Positions 7,736 through 14,669 of a stretch of DNA of 16,024 nucleotides are shown here, in pieces. Origin of the DNA: Terriglobia bacterium (lineage in GTDB: Bacteria; Acidobacteriota; Terriglobia; UBA7540). Numbering within the stretch: position 1 is the stretch's first letter; each line of letters starts with the position of its first letter. The notes below the pieces were generated by a model that saw only the letters and a program-made list of their open reading frames with translations, made no database searches and was not told the origin of the DNA. A program made the position numbers and the translations under genes. The stretch spans positions 1-16,024 of the forward strand of contig JASIKV010000228.1 of assembly GCA_030049455.1 (NCBI GenBank), read 5' to 3'.

Positions 7736-7775
7736 AACGATGCCTCTTTCCAAATGCAATGGTGGCAAATTAGTG

Positions 7776-7793
7776 GACATCGTTGTCGATGTC
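7776..7793. promoter_or_regulatory. perfect 7-bp inverted repeat, operator-like
   Basis: GACATCG is followed by TTGT and the exact reverse complement CGATGTC. The 18-base site lies about 300 bases upstream of each flanking gene. No T-run follows, so it looks more like a dimeric regulator site than a terminator. No known regulator consensus was recognised. Confidence 0.35.
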
Positions 7794-7980
7794 AAAATCA
7801 AAATCTTTATAGCAGCAACAAAAAGAACAATTGCAGTGAAGTCGATCGAAGCAACCTGAAAACACGGTCAACCTTGTTGAAACCCGCGCGAATGCTACAC
7901 AGACTCATTGTGCCGCTTTTCATGGATTAGCCTCGTCGGGCGGCCGTTGATTGAATCTCATGCCCGTCGGTGCTCAATTT

Positions 7981-7995
7981 GGAAATCGCATTTCC
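7981..7995. promoter_or_regulatory. 6-bp inverted repeat upstream of the membrane-protein gene
   Basis: GGAAAT-CGC-ATTTCC is a perfect inverted repeat with a 3-base centre, ending 78 bases before the GTG start at 8074. Position and symmetry would suit an operator of the plus-strand pair. No matching regulator is known to me, and chance is possible. Confidence 0.25.
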
Positions 7996-8073
7996 TTCAA
8001 GTCGTGGGTGCCGAGCAGCGTGCGCAACTTTGATAAACTGTAAAGCTCGCACCCTGCCGCTGATGGGAAGGCG

Positions 8074-8826
8074 GTGTTAAACTCCCCATCCATTGCGCTG
8101 GAGATTGGCTTGAGTTCCACAAACAAATATCGTTGGAAGCGCCGGGCTGTTGCCGTCCTGCTCTTTGGAGTTTCTTTCGGTTACGTTGAAGCGGCAGTGG
8201 TCACGTATCTTCGTCCGCAGTTTTTTGCCGTGCAGGCACGTTCCACGCCGCCAGGCCGCGACTTGTTTCCGCTGCCGACGCTTGAGCAGATCAAAGCCGC
8301 GGGGCCGGGAATGGTCCGGATGACGGAAACCGAAATTGTGCGTGAGGCCGCGACCATGGTCATGCTCGGCGCAGTGGCCGCGGCGGCGGGCGGCAGCTTT
8401 CGCCAGTGGCTGGCATTCCTCCTGCTGGAATTCGGCGCTTGGGATATTGCCTTTTACGCCTTCTTGAAACTCCTGATCGATTGGCCGGGTTCCCTGCTGA
8501 CCTGGGATATCCTGTTCCTTATCCCCGTACCCTGGACCGGGCCTGTGATCGCGCCGGTCACCGTAGCATTGACGATGATGGGAACCGGCTTTGCCATTCT
8601 GCGCTGGGAGCCGGGCGGACAGCCGGCTCGGCCAAGGGGGATTCATTGGATCGGAATCAGCATAGGAGCAGGGTTGATTCTTGCCGCATTCCTGTGGGAC
8701 TATCGCAACATCATGGCCGGCGGAATGCCGAACCCCTTCCATTGGGGATTGTTTGCGGTTGGGGAAGGTCTGTGGCTCGCGGCCGTTGCGCACGCGCTGC
8801 TCTCCGAGTCCGTGCACAAGGCATAG
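8074..8826 (+). CDS. uncharacterised polytopic membrane protein
   Basis: I do not recognise this family. The 250-residue product has a basic N-terminus (YRWKRR, about 19-24) and about six likely membrane spans: near 25-45, 91-107, 112-132, 150-175, 190-208 and 222-242. Polar or charged residues lie within or next to spans: GYVEAAVVTYLR (about 36-47), TEIVREA (86-92), a repeated WD pattern (AWDIAFYAF near 122-130 and TWDILFLIPVPWTGP near 143-157) and FLWDYRN (about 206-212). These are the most likely functional positions. The GTG start at 8074 is chosen because GGGAAGG lies just upstream and the first span begins soon after; the next in-frame ATG would lose that span. The gene is followed after 17 bases by a YjbR-like gene on the same strand, so the two form a likely operon. 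It has no evident link to urea transport, being divergent from that cluster. Confidence 0.8.
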   Translation: MLNSPSIALEIGLSSTNKYRWKRRAVAVLLFGVSFGYVEAAVVTYLRPQFFAVQARSTPPGRDLFPLPTLEQIKAAGPGMVRMTETEIVREAATMVMLGAVAAAAGGSFRQWLAFLLLEFGAWDIAFYAFLKLLIDWPGSLLTWDILFLIPVPWTGPVIAPVTVALTMMGTGFAILRWEPGGQPARPRGIHWIGISIGAGLILAAFLWDYRNIMAGGMPNPFHWGLFAVGEGLWLAAVAHALLSESVHKA

Positions 8827-8843
8827 ATGAATTGGAGCGACAA

Positions 8844-9212
8844 GTGCCCAGAAGTTCCGTCACATTTGAAACCGTAAAAAAAATCGGCCTCGCGCTTCCG
8901 GGCGTTGAGGAGGGCACCGCCTACGGCGCGCCGGCGCTTAAAGTCCGCGGCAAGCTGATGGCCTGCGTGCCCGTCAACCGAACTGCCGAGCCCGGCTCGC
9001 TCGCCCTGTGCATAGCCATTGAAGATCGCTCCGAAATGCTCTCTGCTGCGCCGGATGTCTATTATGTTACGGACCACTACACTCCGTACGATATCATTCT
9101 GGTGCGGCTGGATCGCGTTGGTCAAGGCGTCTTGCGCGACCTGATCGGTATGGCTCACAAGTTCGTAATCTCAAAATCCACGCCCCACTCACCCGCGCGC
9201 AAGCGCCGATGA
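8844..9212 (+). CDS. MmcQ/YjbR family protein
   Basis: This is a small cytoplasmic protein of 122 residues with the YjbR fold, a family often described as DNA-binding-like but without a settled function. Family features are SSVTFETVKKIGLALPGVEE at the N-terminus, TAYGAPALKVRGKLMACV (about 24-41), and a C-terminal half with DRSEMLSAAPDVYYVTDHY and IILVRLDRV leading to a final helix (LRDLIGMAHKFV). Length fits the family's usual ~115-120 residues. The open frame extends far upstream to 8406, but that part is a shadow of the membrane-protein gene. The GTG at 8844-8846 is preferred because GGAG lies about 6 bases upstream and the protein then begins at the family N-terminus. A basic tail (SPARKRR) closes the protein. 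The gene converges with the DUF1501 gene, whose stop is 41 bases away. Confidence 0.82.
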   Translation: MPRSSVTFETVKKIGLALPGVEEGTAYGAPALKVRGKLMACVPVNRTAEPGSLALCIAIEDRSEMLSAAPDVYYVTDHYTPYDIILVRLDRVGQGVLRDLIGMAHKFVISKSTPHSPARKRR

Positions 9213-9253
9213 CGGTGCGGGGGCGCAGCGAAGGTTTCGGGGTTCACCGTTCT

Positions 9254-10699
9254 CTAGGCCAGCATCTTGTCGACGACTGTTCCGCTCACGTCGGTCAGAC
9301 GGAAGTTCCGGCCCTGGAACTTGAACGTCAATTTGGTGTGATCGAATCCGAGCAATTTGAGAATTGTAGCGTGCAGATCGTGGACGTGCACTCGATCCTC
9401 CGCCACGTTGAAGCCCAGGTCATCGCTCTCACCGATGGAGAACCCGCCCTTTACGCCACCGCCCGCCAGCCACATGCTGAAGGCGTTGGGGTGATGATCT
9501 CGGCCATCGGCCTTGCCACCGGCGGCAGCCTGCACCATAGGTGTGCGGCCGAATTCCCCGCCCCAGATCACCAGCGTGTCTTCCAGCATCCCGCGCTGTT
9601 TCAAGTCCTGAATCAATCCCGCGCAGGCCTGATCGGTGTCGCGGCAGTTTTCCGAAATGTCTTCCACCAGGTGGTCGTGCTGGTCCCACGCCTCGTGGTA
9701 GAGCTGCACGAAGCGCACACCGCGCTCCACCAGCCGGCGCGCCAGCAGGCAGTTGTTGGCGAATGACGGCTTGCCCGGAACGGCGCCGTAGAGGTCCAGC
9801 GTCTCCTTCGACTCTTTCGAAATATCCATCAGCTCGGGCGCGCTCGATTGCATGCGGAAGGCCATCTCAAACGAGTTGATGCGCGTCTCGATTTCCGGGT
9901 CGCCGATAACGTTTTCGTGCATTTTATTCAGCTTATTGACGGCATCCAAGGTGTCGCGCTGTTCGTCCTGATCTACGCCCTTGGGACTGGAGAGATACAG
10001 AACCGGGTCGCCGCTGCTGCGGAACTCCACGCCCTGATACACCGTGGGCAGGAAGCCGCTTCCCCAGCAGGAGTTTCCGCCGCTCGGCCCCTTTTTGCCT
10101 GAGCTGAACACCACGAACGCCGGCAGGTCCTTCGCCTCGGAACCCAATCCGTACAATGTCCACGCGCCCATGCTGGGGCGCCCGAATTGCATCGTGCCGG
10201 TGTTCATCAAAAGCTGTCCGGGGGCGTGGTTGAAGGCGTCGGTCACCAGAGACTTCACGACCGTGATGTCGTCCGCCACCTTCGCAAGGTGCGGCAGCAA
10301 CTCCGATAGCTCGATCCCGGACTTCCCGTATTTGGCAAACTTGAATTTCGGCCCCATCAGCCGCGAATTGGGATTGATGAATGCCGCGCGATAGCCTTTC
10401 AGGAGCTCGGGCGGCGGTAGAGTGCCGTCAAACTTGGCAAGCTGCGGCTTGTAGTCGAACAGCTCCAGGTGGCTGGGCGCACCGGCCATGAAGAGGAAGA
10501 TCACGCGCTTGGCTTTGGGCGGAAACTGCGGCTTCTTGGGTGCCAGCGGGTCCAGGCGCGGCGTGTCCGCGTATCCGCGCTCCGCCAGGAGCTGGGCAAA
10601 GGCAATCGAGCCCAAGCCCACGCTGCATTGTTGAAGGAACCAGCGCCGTGATACTTGCTTCGGGCTAAGATGACGGTACAAATGATCCGAGCAACTCAT
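9254..10699 (-). CDS. DUF1501 domain-containing protein, Tat-exported
   Basis: This is an exported protein of the DUF1501 family, related in fold to alkaline phosphatase/sulfatase-like hydrolases; its reaction is unknown. The 481-residue product carries a twin-arginine signal (SRRWFLQ at about 17-23, then a mild hydrophobic stretch to GYA). Family motifs follow: RVIFLFMAGAPSHLELFDYK (about 65-84), then VQLYHEAWDQHDHL, VIWGGEFGRTP and GRDHHPNAFSMWLAGGGVKG in the C-terminal third. Their His/Asp residues are likely metal ligands. The ATG at 10697-10699 has an AAGGAG site 5 bases upstream, located in the last codons of the preceding DUF1553 gene, so the two are translated together. This DUF1549/DUF1553-DUF1501 pairing is common in Planctomycetota, Verrucomicrobiota and Acidobacteriota. 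Confidence 0.93.
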   Translation of the reverse strand: MSCSDHLYRHLSPKQVSRRWFLQQCSVGLGSIAFAQLLAERGYADTPRLDPLAPKKPQFPPKAKRVIFLFMAGAPSHLELFDYKPQLAKFDGTLPPPELLKGYRAAFINPNSRLMGPKFKFAKYGKSGIELSELLPHLAKVADDITVVKSLVTDAFNHAPGQLLMNTGTMQFGRPSMGAWTLYGLGSEAKDLPAFVVFSSGKKGPSGGNSCWGSGFLPTVYQGVEFRSSGDPVLYLSSPKGVDQDEQRDTLDAVNKLNKMHENVIGDPEIETRINSFEMAFRMQSSAPELMDISKESKETLDLYGAVPGKPSFANNCLLARRLVERGVRFVQLYHEAWDQHDHLVEDISENCRDTDQACAGLIQDLKQRGMLEDTLVIWGGEFGRTPMVQAAAGGKADGRDHHPNAFSMWLAGGGVKGGFSIGESDDLGFNVAEDRVHVHDLHATILKLLGFDHTKLTFKFQGRNFRLTDVSGTVVDKMLA

Positions 10700-10701
10700 G
10701 G

Positions 10702-13700
10702 CTACTCCTTGGTAATGGTTTCGTCAAGGTTCAAGAGTACGCGCGAGAGAGCGGTCCAGCCCGCCACCTGCGCGGGCGATTCGTTACGGGGCAGAAAGGG
10801 CGTGAGCGCGTCATTGCCGCCCAGCAGTTCCCAGGGATTCAGTTCACCGTCCTGATAACGGTGAGTTTCCTTTTCCAGAAAGCTCAGCAACTCGGCCCTT
10901 TCCGCGCCGTCCGGGCGGCGCGCCAGGCATCGGCGGAAGGCGAAATTGAGCCGCTGATCGTCGGTCTGCCCTCCGTCCACCAGGGTGTGAGCGGCAAGCG
11001 CCCGCGCCGCTTCCAGAAACACCGGTTCATTCAACGTGGCAAGCGCCTGAAGCGGAGTGTTGGACCGAACGCGCCGCACGCACGACATGTCTCCGTTGGG
11101 CGCGTCGAAGGTTTCGAGCACCGGATAGGGAACCGAGCGGTAGCGGAAAGTGTAAAGGGCGCGGCGATAGACCTCGGCGCCTTGCGATTCATGCCAGGGC
11201 TTGGTGCTGTAACTTACCGGCGGCAGAAAGAGAAAAGCCGGCGCCGGTGGGAACACGCTCGGGCCGCCCACTTGCGGGTCCAGCAGGCCGCTTGCGCTCA
11301 GAGCGATGTCGCGCACAATTTCCGCGTCCACGCGGAAGCGTGGCCCGCGCGCCAACAGGCGATTGTAAGGGTCTTTTTCCTCAAGCTCAGGAGTAATGCG
11401 CGACGATTGCTGGTAGGTGGCCGAGGTCACAATCAGGCGATGCAGCTTCTTCAGACTCCAGCCCTGCGTGTCCATAAAATTCACGGCCAGCCAGTCAAGC
11501 AACTCAGGATGCGAGGGCGGATCGGCCTGCGTGCCGAAGTTTTCGCTCGTGGCCACGATGCCGATTCCGAAGTAAGCCTGCCAGACTCGATTCACGATGG
11601 AGCGCGCCGTGGTGGGCGACTGCCGCGACGCCAGCCAGCGCGCGAAGGTCAGGCGCGTGGGCTGGCCGTCCTTCCAGGAATCGTCGTGCGGAAGCGGATG
11701 AAGAAATGCCGGCACGCCCGGCTGTACCACCGCCGTCGGATGGAGGAAATCGCCGCGCGTCAGGATGTGCGTCTCCCGCGGAGTCAGGCGCGTGGAAAAC
11801 ACCAGTTGCGCCGAGCCCTCAGGATAGCCACGCCACAGTTCCGCAATTTGGTCGTTCGCTTCCTTCCATTCCGGTACCGTAGTGCGCCAATAACTGAAAA
11901 CCTGTTGCACCTGAACGGGGGTGCGCTCCGTGGCGGGAATCTCAAGAATGTCGCGCACATCTTTAGGAAGGGGATCCGCGGCTGCTCCCGGTGTGTTAGT
12001 AAAGGACAGGCGGAAGCGGCCAAAGTTGTTGCTCTCTTCCCCGCCGCCGTGATTCTCCACCAGCGAAACGGTCAGAATCGTCCCCTTGGGGAATGATATG
12101 GGCTCAGCGAGAGTGAACACCGCCTTGCGCGGCTGATTGCGCAATCCCGGACCGGCGTCAATCCCCCATGCCGTGTCATCCTTCCCGTCGATGGCAAATT
12201 CCACGGGCCCGGTCACGCGCTTCCGTCCGGATTTATCGTCGAACACCTCAGCGAGCGGCATCTCGGGTTGTTCGAAATCGGTGGTTGCCTTCGCGAATTT
12301 CAACTTGACGGTCTTGGTGGGGTCGTCGGCGGGGGCCGCCTCAACATTGAACTCCGTCAGTGCCGCCATTCCTTCGATTGACCGGCCGGGGCCGCCTAGG
12401 GGCAGGCGCTGATCCGTGAGCAGCTCAAGACGGAACGCCGTGATGTTCTGCATGTCCGTCTTCGCAGTCAGCTTCACGCTGCTCTTGGGCGGCGCATAGC
12501 CGAGGCAAAGGAACGAGCCATCCGGCTGGGGATAATACTTCTGGCCGCCGGTTGAGAGATCGTCAATCTCCGGGTGCATCACCGTCCATTCCGGCTGTCC
12601 CTGCTTCGCTTCGTCTTCCCACCTGGCCATGTCCTCTTTCCACGACGGGTGTTGATGCTGAAGGATGGCCTCGATCTCGCGCGTCTTGCGGAAAATCTCC
12701 TCGCGCTTGATCTGCTCCTCGGGCGAATAGACAGGAATGTTGGCATCGTTCGCGGCGTTGATGAACGCGAACATGCGGTAATACTCTTCCTGCTTGAGCG
12801 GATCGAATTTGTGATTGTGGCACTGCGCGCACTGGATGGTCAGGCCCAGAATGCCCTTCCCTATGGCGTCCATGCGGTCGAACATGGCTTCCATGCGGAA
12901 CTGCTCCGGGTCGATTCCGCCCTCTTCGTTAATCATGGAATTGCGCAGGAAGCCCGTGGCCACAATCTGGTCTTGGGTTGCGTGCGGCAGCAGGTCACCG
13001 GCGATCTGCTCGATGATGAACTGGTTGTAAGGCATGTCGTGATTGAGCGCGTTTATCACCCAATCGCGATAAAACCAAACGCGGCGCGGCTGGTCCTTCT
13101 CGTAACCGTTGGAGTCGGCATATCGCGCGGCATCCAGCCACATGCGCCCCCAGCGTTCGCCGTAATGGGGCGAATTCAGCAGACGATCAACTTGCTTCTC
13201 GTAAGCGTTGGGAGTTTTATCGGCCAGAAACGCGTCCACTTCCGCTGGAGTGGGCGGCAGCCCGATTAGATCGAGGCTTAATCGCCGCAGCAGGGTGACG
13301 CGGTCGGCGTGGGGAGACGGCTTCAAGCCTTCCTTTTCGAGCTTGGCGAGAATGAACGCGTCAATGGGATTGCGCACCCAGGTCTTATGATCGACCACGG
13401 GAATGGGCGGGCGCACGGGCGCGATAAATCCCCAGTGCTTTTTGACCGTTTCGGGAGGCGCGTAGGTGGCCGCGCTGGTTTCAGGTATCTCTGCGCCTTG
13501 ATCGATCCAGAGGCGAATAAGCTCTATTTCCGCGGGCGAAAGATTCTGGCCGCCGAAGGGCATGCGGGTGAGCCCGCCAAGTCCCGCCACGCGCTTGTAG
13601 AGAGTGCTGTCCGCGGACTTGCCCGGCACCACAATCTTGCCGTTGGTCCCGCCCGCCAGGAACGCCGCGCGGTCGTCCAGCCGAAGGCCGCTCATCACCT

Positions 13701-13881
13701 GGGCTGCACTGTGGCAACTGTAGCAATTCTTTTCCAGAATGGGCTGGATGTCCTTCTGGTAGTCAACTTTGGGTGCAGGTGTGGCGTTCTGGGTGCGGGC
13801 AGGTCGGGGAAATGTCTGCAAACCCAGGGCGCAAAGTACAACGGCACAGGCGAGGAACTTCAGTCGTGTTTTACCCACCAT
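10702..13881 (-). CDS. PSCyt1-DUF1549-DUF1553 protein (planctomycete-type cytochrome C domain)
   Basis: This is a large secreted protein of about 1059 residues with no proven reaction. Order of parts: Sec signal peptide (about 4-31), haem-binding PSCyt1 domain with CYSCH at 53-57 and likely axial Met107 (RMPFGG), DUF1549/PSCyt2 (about 165-390) containing a second CxxCH (CAQCHNHKFDP at 351-361), and a middle section with a discoidin-like patch (AIDGKDDTAWGID). The C-terminal part is DUF1553/PSD1 (about 760-1010), with TRLTFARWLAS, RSIVNRVWQAYFG and NTPLQALATLNEP. The frame opens at a TTG (13917), but the ATG at 13879-13881 directly precedes the signal peptide and is preferred. Neither start has a clear ribosome site. 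It is followed two bases later by the DUF1501 gene. Such pairs have been linked to polysaccharide breakdown in planctomycetes, which is not shown here. Confidence 0.92.
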   Translation of the reverse strand: MVGKTRLKFLACAVVLCALGLQTFPRPARTQNATPAPKVDYQKDIQPILEKNCYSCHSAAQVMSGLRLDDRAAFLAGGTNGKIVVPGKSADSTLYKRVAGLGGLTRMPFGGQNLSPAEIELIRLWIDQGAEIPETSAATYAPPETVKKHWGFIAPVRPPIPVVDHKTWVRNPIDAFILAKLEKEGLKPSPHADRVTLLRRLSLDLIGLPPTPAEVDAFLADKTPNAYEKQVDRLLNSPHYGERWGRMWLDAARYADSNGYEKDQPRRVWFYRDWVINALNHDMPYNQFIIEQIAGDLLPHATQDQIVATGFLRNSMINEEGGIDPEQFRMEAMFDRMDAIGKGILGLTIQCAQCHNHKFDPLKQEEYYRMFAFINAANDANIPVYSPEEQIKREEIFRKTREIEAILQHQHPSWKEDMARWEDEAKQGQPEWTVMHPEIDDLSTGGQKYYPQPDGSFLCLGYAPPKSSVKLTAKTDMQNITAFRLELLTDQRLPLGGPGRSIEGMAALTEFNVEAAPADDPTKTVKLKFAKATTDFEQPEMPLAEVFDDKSGRKRVTGPVEFAIDGKDDTAWGIDAGPGLRNQPRKAVFTLAEPISFPKGTILTVSLVENHGGGEESNNFGRFRLSFTNTPGAAADPLPKDVRDILEIPATERTPVQVQQVFSYWRTTVPEWKEANDQIAELWRGYPEGSAQLVFSTRLTPRETHILTRGDFLHPTAVVQPGVPAFLHPLPHDDSWKDGQPTRLTFARWLASRQSPTTARSIVNRVWQAYFGIGIVATSENFGTQADPPSHPELLDWLAVNFMDTQGWSLKKLHRLIVTSATYQQSSRITPELEEKDPYNRLLARGPRFRVDAEIVRDIALSASGLLDPQVGGPSVFPPAPAFLFLPPVSYSTKPWHESQGAEVYRRALYTFRYRSVPYPVLETFDAPNGDMSCVRRVRSNTPLQALATLNEPVFLEAARALAAHTLVDGGQTDDQRLNFAFRRCLARRPDGAERAELLSFLEKETHRYQDGELNPWELLGGNDALTPFLPRNESPAQVAGWTALSRVLLNLDETITKE

Positions 13882-13937
13882 TTTCGGGTCACTGTGGTCG
13901 CGGAAAAAGTTCAGCAAACCGCGTGAAGTCTTAGGCT

Positions 13938-13966
13938 AACATACTCACTGCGCTTGCAGCAAACAA
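13938..13966 (-). promoter_or_regulatory. weak candidate promoter for the DUF1553-DUF1501 unit
   Basis: On the minus strand TTGTTT (13961-13966) and TATGTT (13938-13943) are separated by exactly 17 bases, upstream of the ATG at 13881. The matches to TTGACA and TATAAT are partial (3/6 and 4/6), so this is only the best candidate in a 97-base divergent gap shared with the methyltransferase gene. Confidence 0.2.
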
Positions 13967-13978
13967 AATGGTCTTCTG

Positions 13979-14545
13979 ATGAATCGAATTCACCGCTGGT
14001 TGTGCCGATCGGAAAGTTGGCGACGCGAACTGGAAACGAATGTTATTCCCTGGACTCTGGGCAAAACTGCACTGGGCGGAAACGTTTTGGAGGTTGGCCC
14101 CGGACCCGGGCTCACCACAGACATTCTGCGCGCGCGTTTGCCCCGGCTGACGGCCCTGGAGATTGATTCCGCGCTCGCCGATTCACTCGCTATACGGTTG
14201 CGCGGGAGCAACGTGACGGTCATTCAGGGCGACGCCACCTCAATGCCTTTCCCCAACGCGCAGTTCTCCGCCGCGGTGTGCTTTACCATGCTCCATCATG
14301 TTCCCTCGCCCGCGCTCCAGGACAAGTTGTTGTGCGAGGTCCATCGCGTGCTCCAACCCGGAGGCGTTTTTGTGGGTGTAGATAGCCGGACGAGCGCCTA
14401 CATGCGCATCGTCCACATTGGGGATACGCTGGTGCCCGTTGAACCTTCCACCTTCGAGTCGCGGCTGAAGGCGGCGGGATTCACCGAAGTTCAGATTTCT
14501 GCGAATTCAAGAAGGTTCCGCTTCCAGTCGCGGAAACCCTTTTGA
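13979..14545 (+). CDS. class I SAM-dependent methyltransferase
   Basis: This is a small cytoplasmic methyltransferase of 188 residues; its substrate is unknown. The SAM-binding motif I is VLEVGPGPG at 36-44, followed by the acidic end of strand 2 (ALEID, Glu61), motif II/III QGDATSMPFPNAQFSAAVC (about 83-101, Asp85), the TMLHHV segment (103-108) typical of the UbiE/COQ5-like Methyltransf_11 group, and VLQPGGVFVGVD (124-135). The C-terminal FESRLKAAGFTEVQIS is the usual closing helix-strand. The core fold is complete, but the protein is shorter than most relatives, with no obvious substrate-binding cap. The ATG at 13979 is the first in frame and lacks a clear Shine-Dalgarno sequence. The gene is divergent from the DUF1553 gene and stands 124 bases before the amidase gene, which has its own promoter. 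Confidence 0.87.
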   Translation: MNRIHRWLCRSESWRRELETNVIPWTLGKTALGGNVLEVGPGPGLTTDILRARLPRLTALEIDSALADSLAIRLRGSNVTVIQGDATSMPFPNAQFSAAVCFTMLHHVPSPALQDKLLCEVHRVLQPGGVFVGVDSRTSAYMRIVHIGDTLVPVEPSTFESRLKAAGFTEVQISANSRRFRFQSRKPF

Positions 14546-14556
14546 CCCAAAGCTCA

Positions 14557-14585
14557 TTGCCGCCCCTGGCCGATTCCGATAGAAT
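14557..14585 (+). promoter_or_regulatory. sigma-70-type promoter of the amidase gene
   Basis: TTGCCG (14557-14562, 4/6 to TTGACA) and TAGAAT (14580-14585, 5/6 to TATAAT) are separated by 17 bases. Transcription would start near 14592, giving a leader of about 78 bases. This is the best conventional promoter match noticed in the window. Confidence 0.45.
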
Positions 14586-14594
14586 CTCCGGGTG

Positions 14595-14613
14595 GACGCG
14601 AAGTGACGCGAAG
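14595..14613 (+). repeat. two tandem copies of GACGCGAAG
   Basis: GACGCGAAG occurs at 14595-14603 and again at 14605-14613, separated by a single T, a 10-base period equal to one helical turn. It lies at the presumed transcription start of the amidase gene. It may be a regulator site or chance. Confidence 0.3.
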
Positions 14614-14669
14614 CCTCCTGATCCCGGCGTAAAGGTGACGACGAATTGCCTGCCCATGATCCCCGGCGA

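Larger units (their letters stand above)
7474..8073. other. 600-base intergenic region between divergent units, rich in inverted repeats
   Basis: No gene was recognised here. The left half must hold the promoter of the porin-urt cluster (minus strand) and the right end that of the membrane-protein gene at 8074 (plus strand), but neither is a good match. On the minus strand a weak CTGACG-N16-TATCGT pair occurs around 7574-7601. No sigma-54 -24/-12 site with correct spacing was found: the GGCACG...TTGC pair near 7574-7590 is three bases too long. Inverted repeats include ACGAT-A-ATCGT (7575-7585), a nested hairpin (7687-7735), GACATCG-TTGT-CGATGTC (7776-7793) and GGAAAT-CGC-ATTTCC (7981-7995). 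AGGCCTGG occurs twice, 35 bases apart (7621 and 7656). The section around 7740-7870 is noticeably more A-rich than its surroundings. A 67-codon frame at 7727-7930 has no ribosome site and is not called. Confidence 0.6.

Noticed and set aside
7727..7930. 67-codon plus-strand frame in the intergenic region
   Set aside because: No Shine-Dalgarno sequence, no recognisable motif, and atypical composition; too weak to call.
8077..8817. 246-codon minus-strand frame opposite the membrane-protein gene
   Set aside because: It mirrors the coding strand almost exactly. The plus-strand product has membrane spans and a ribosome site; this one has neither.
8406..8843. Upstream extension of the YjbR-like frame
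   Set aside because: It overlaps the membrane-protein gene in another frame and has no similarity to the family N-terminus; GTG 8844 with GGAG upstream explains the start.
9213..9253. Bidirectional terminator between the converging YjbR-like and DUF1501 genes
   Set aside because: No stem with a flanking T-run could be found in the 41 bases.
10861..12096. 411-codon plus-strand frame opposite the DUF1553 gene
   Set aside because: Rich in Arg/Gly/Ala with no recognisable domain, and antisense to conserved coding sequence.
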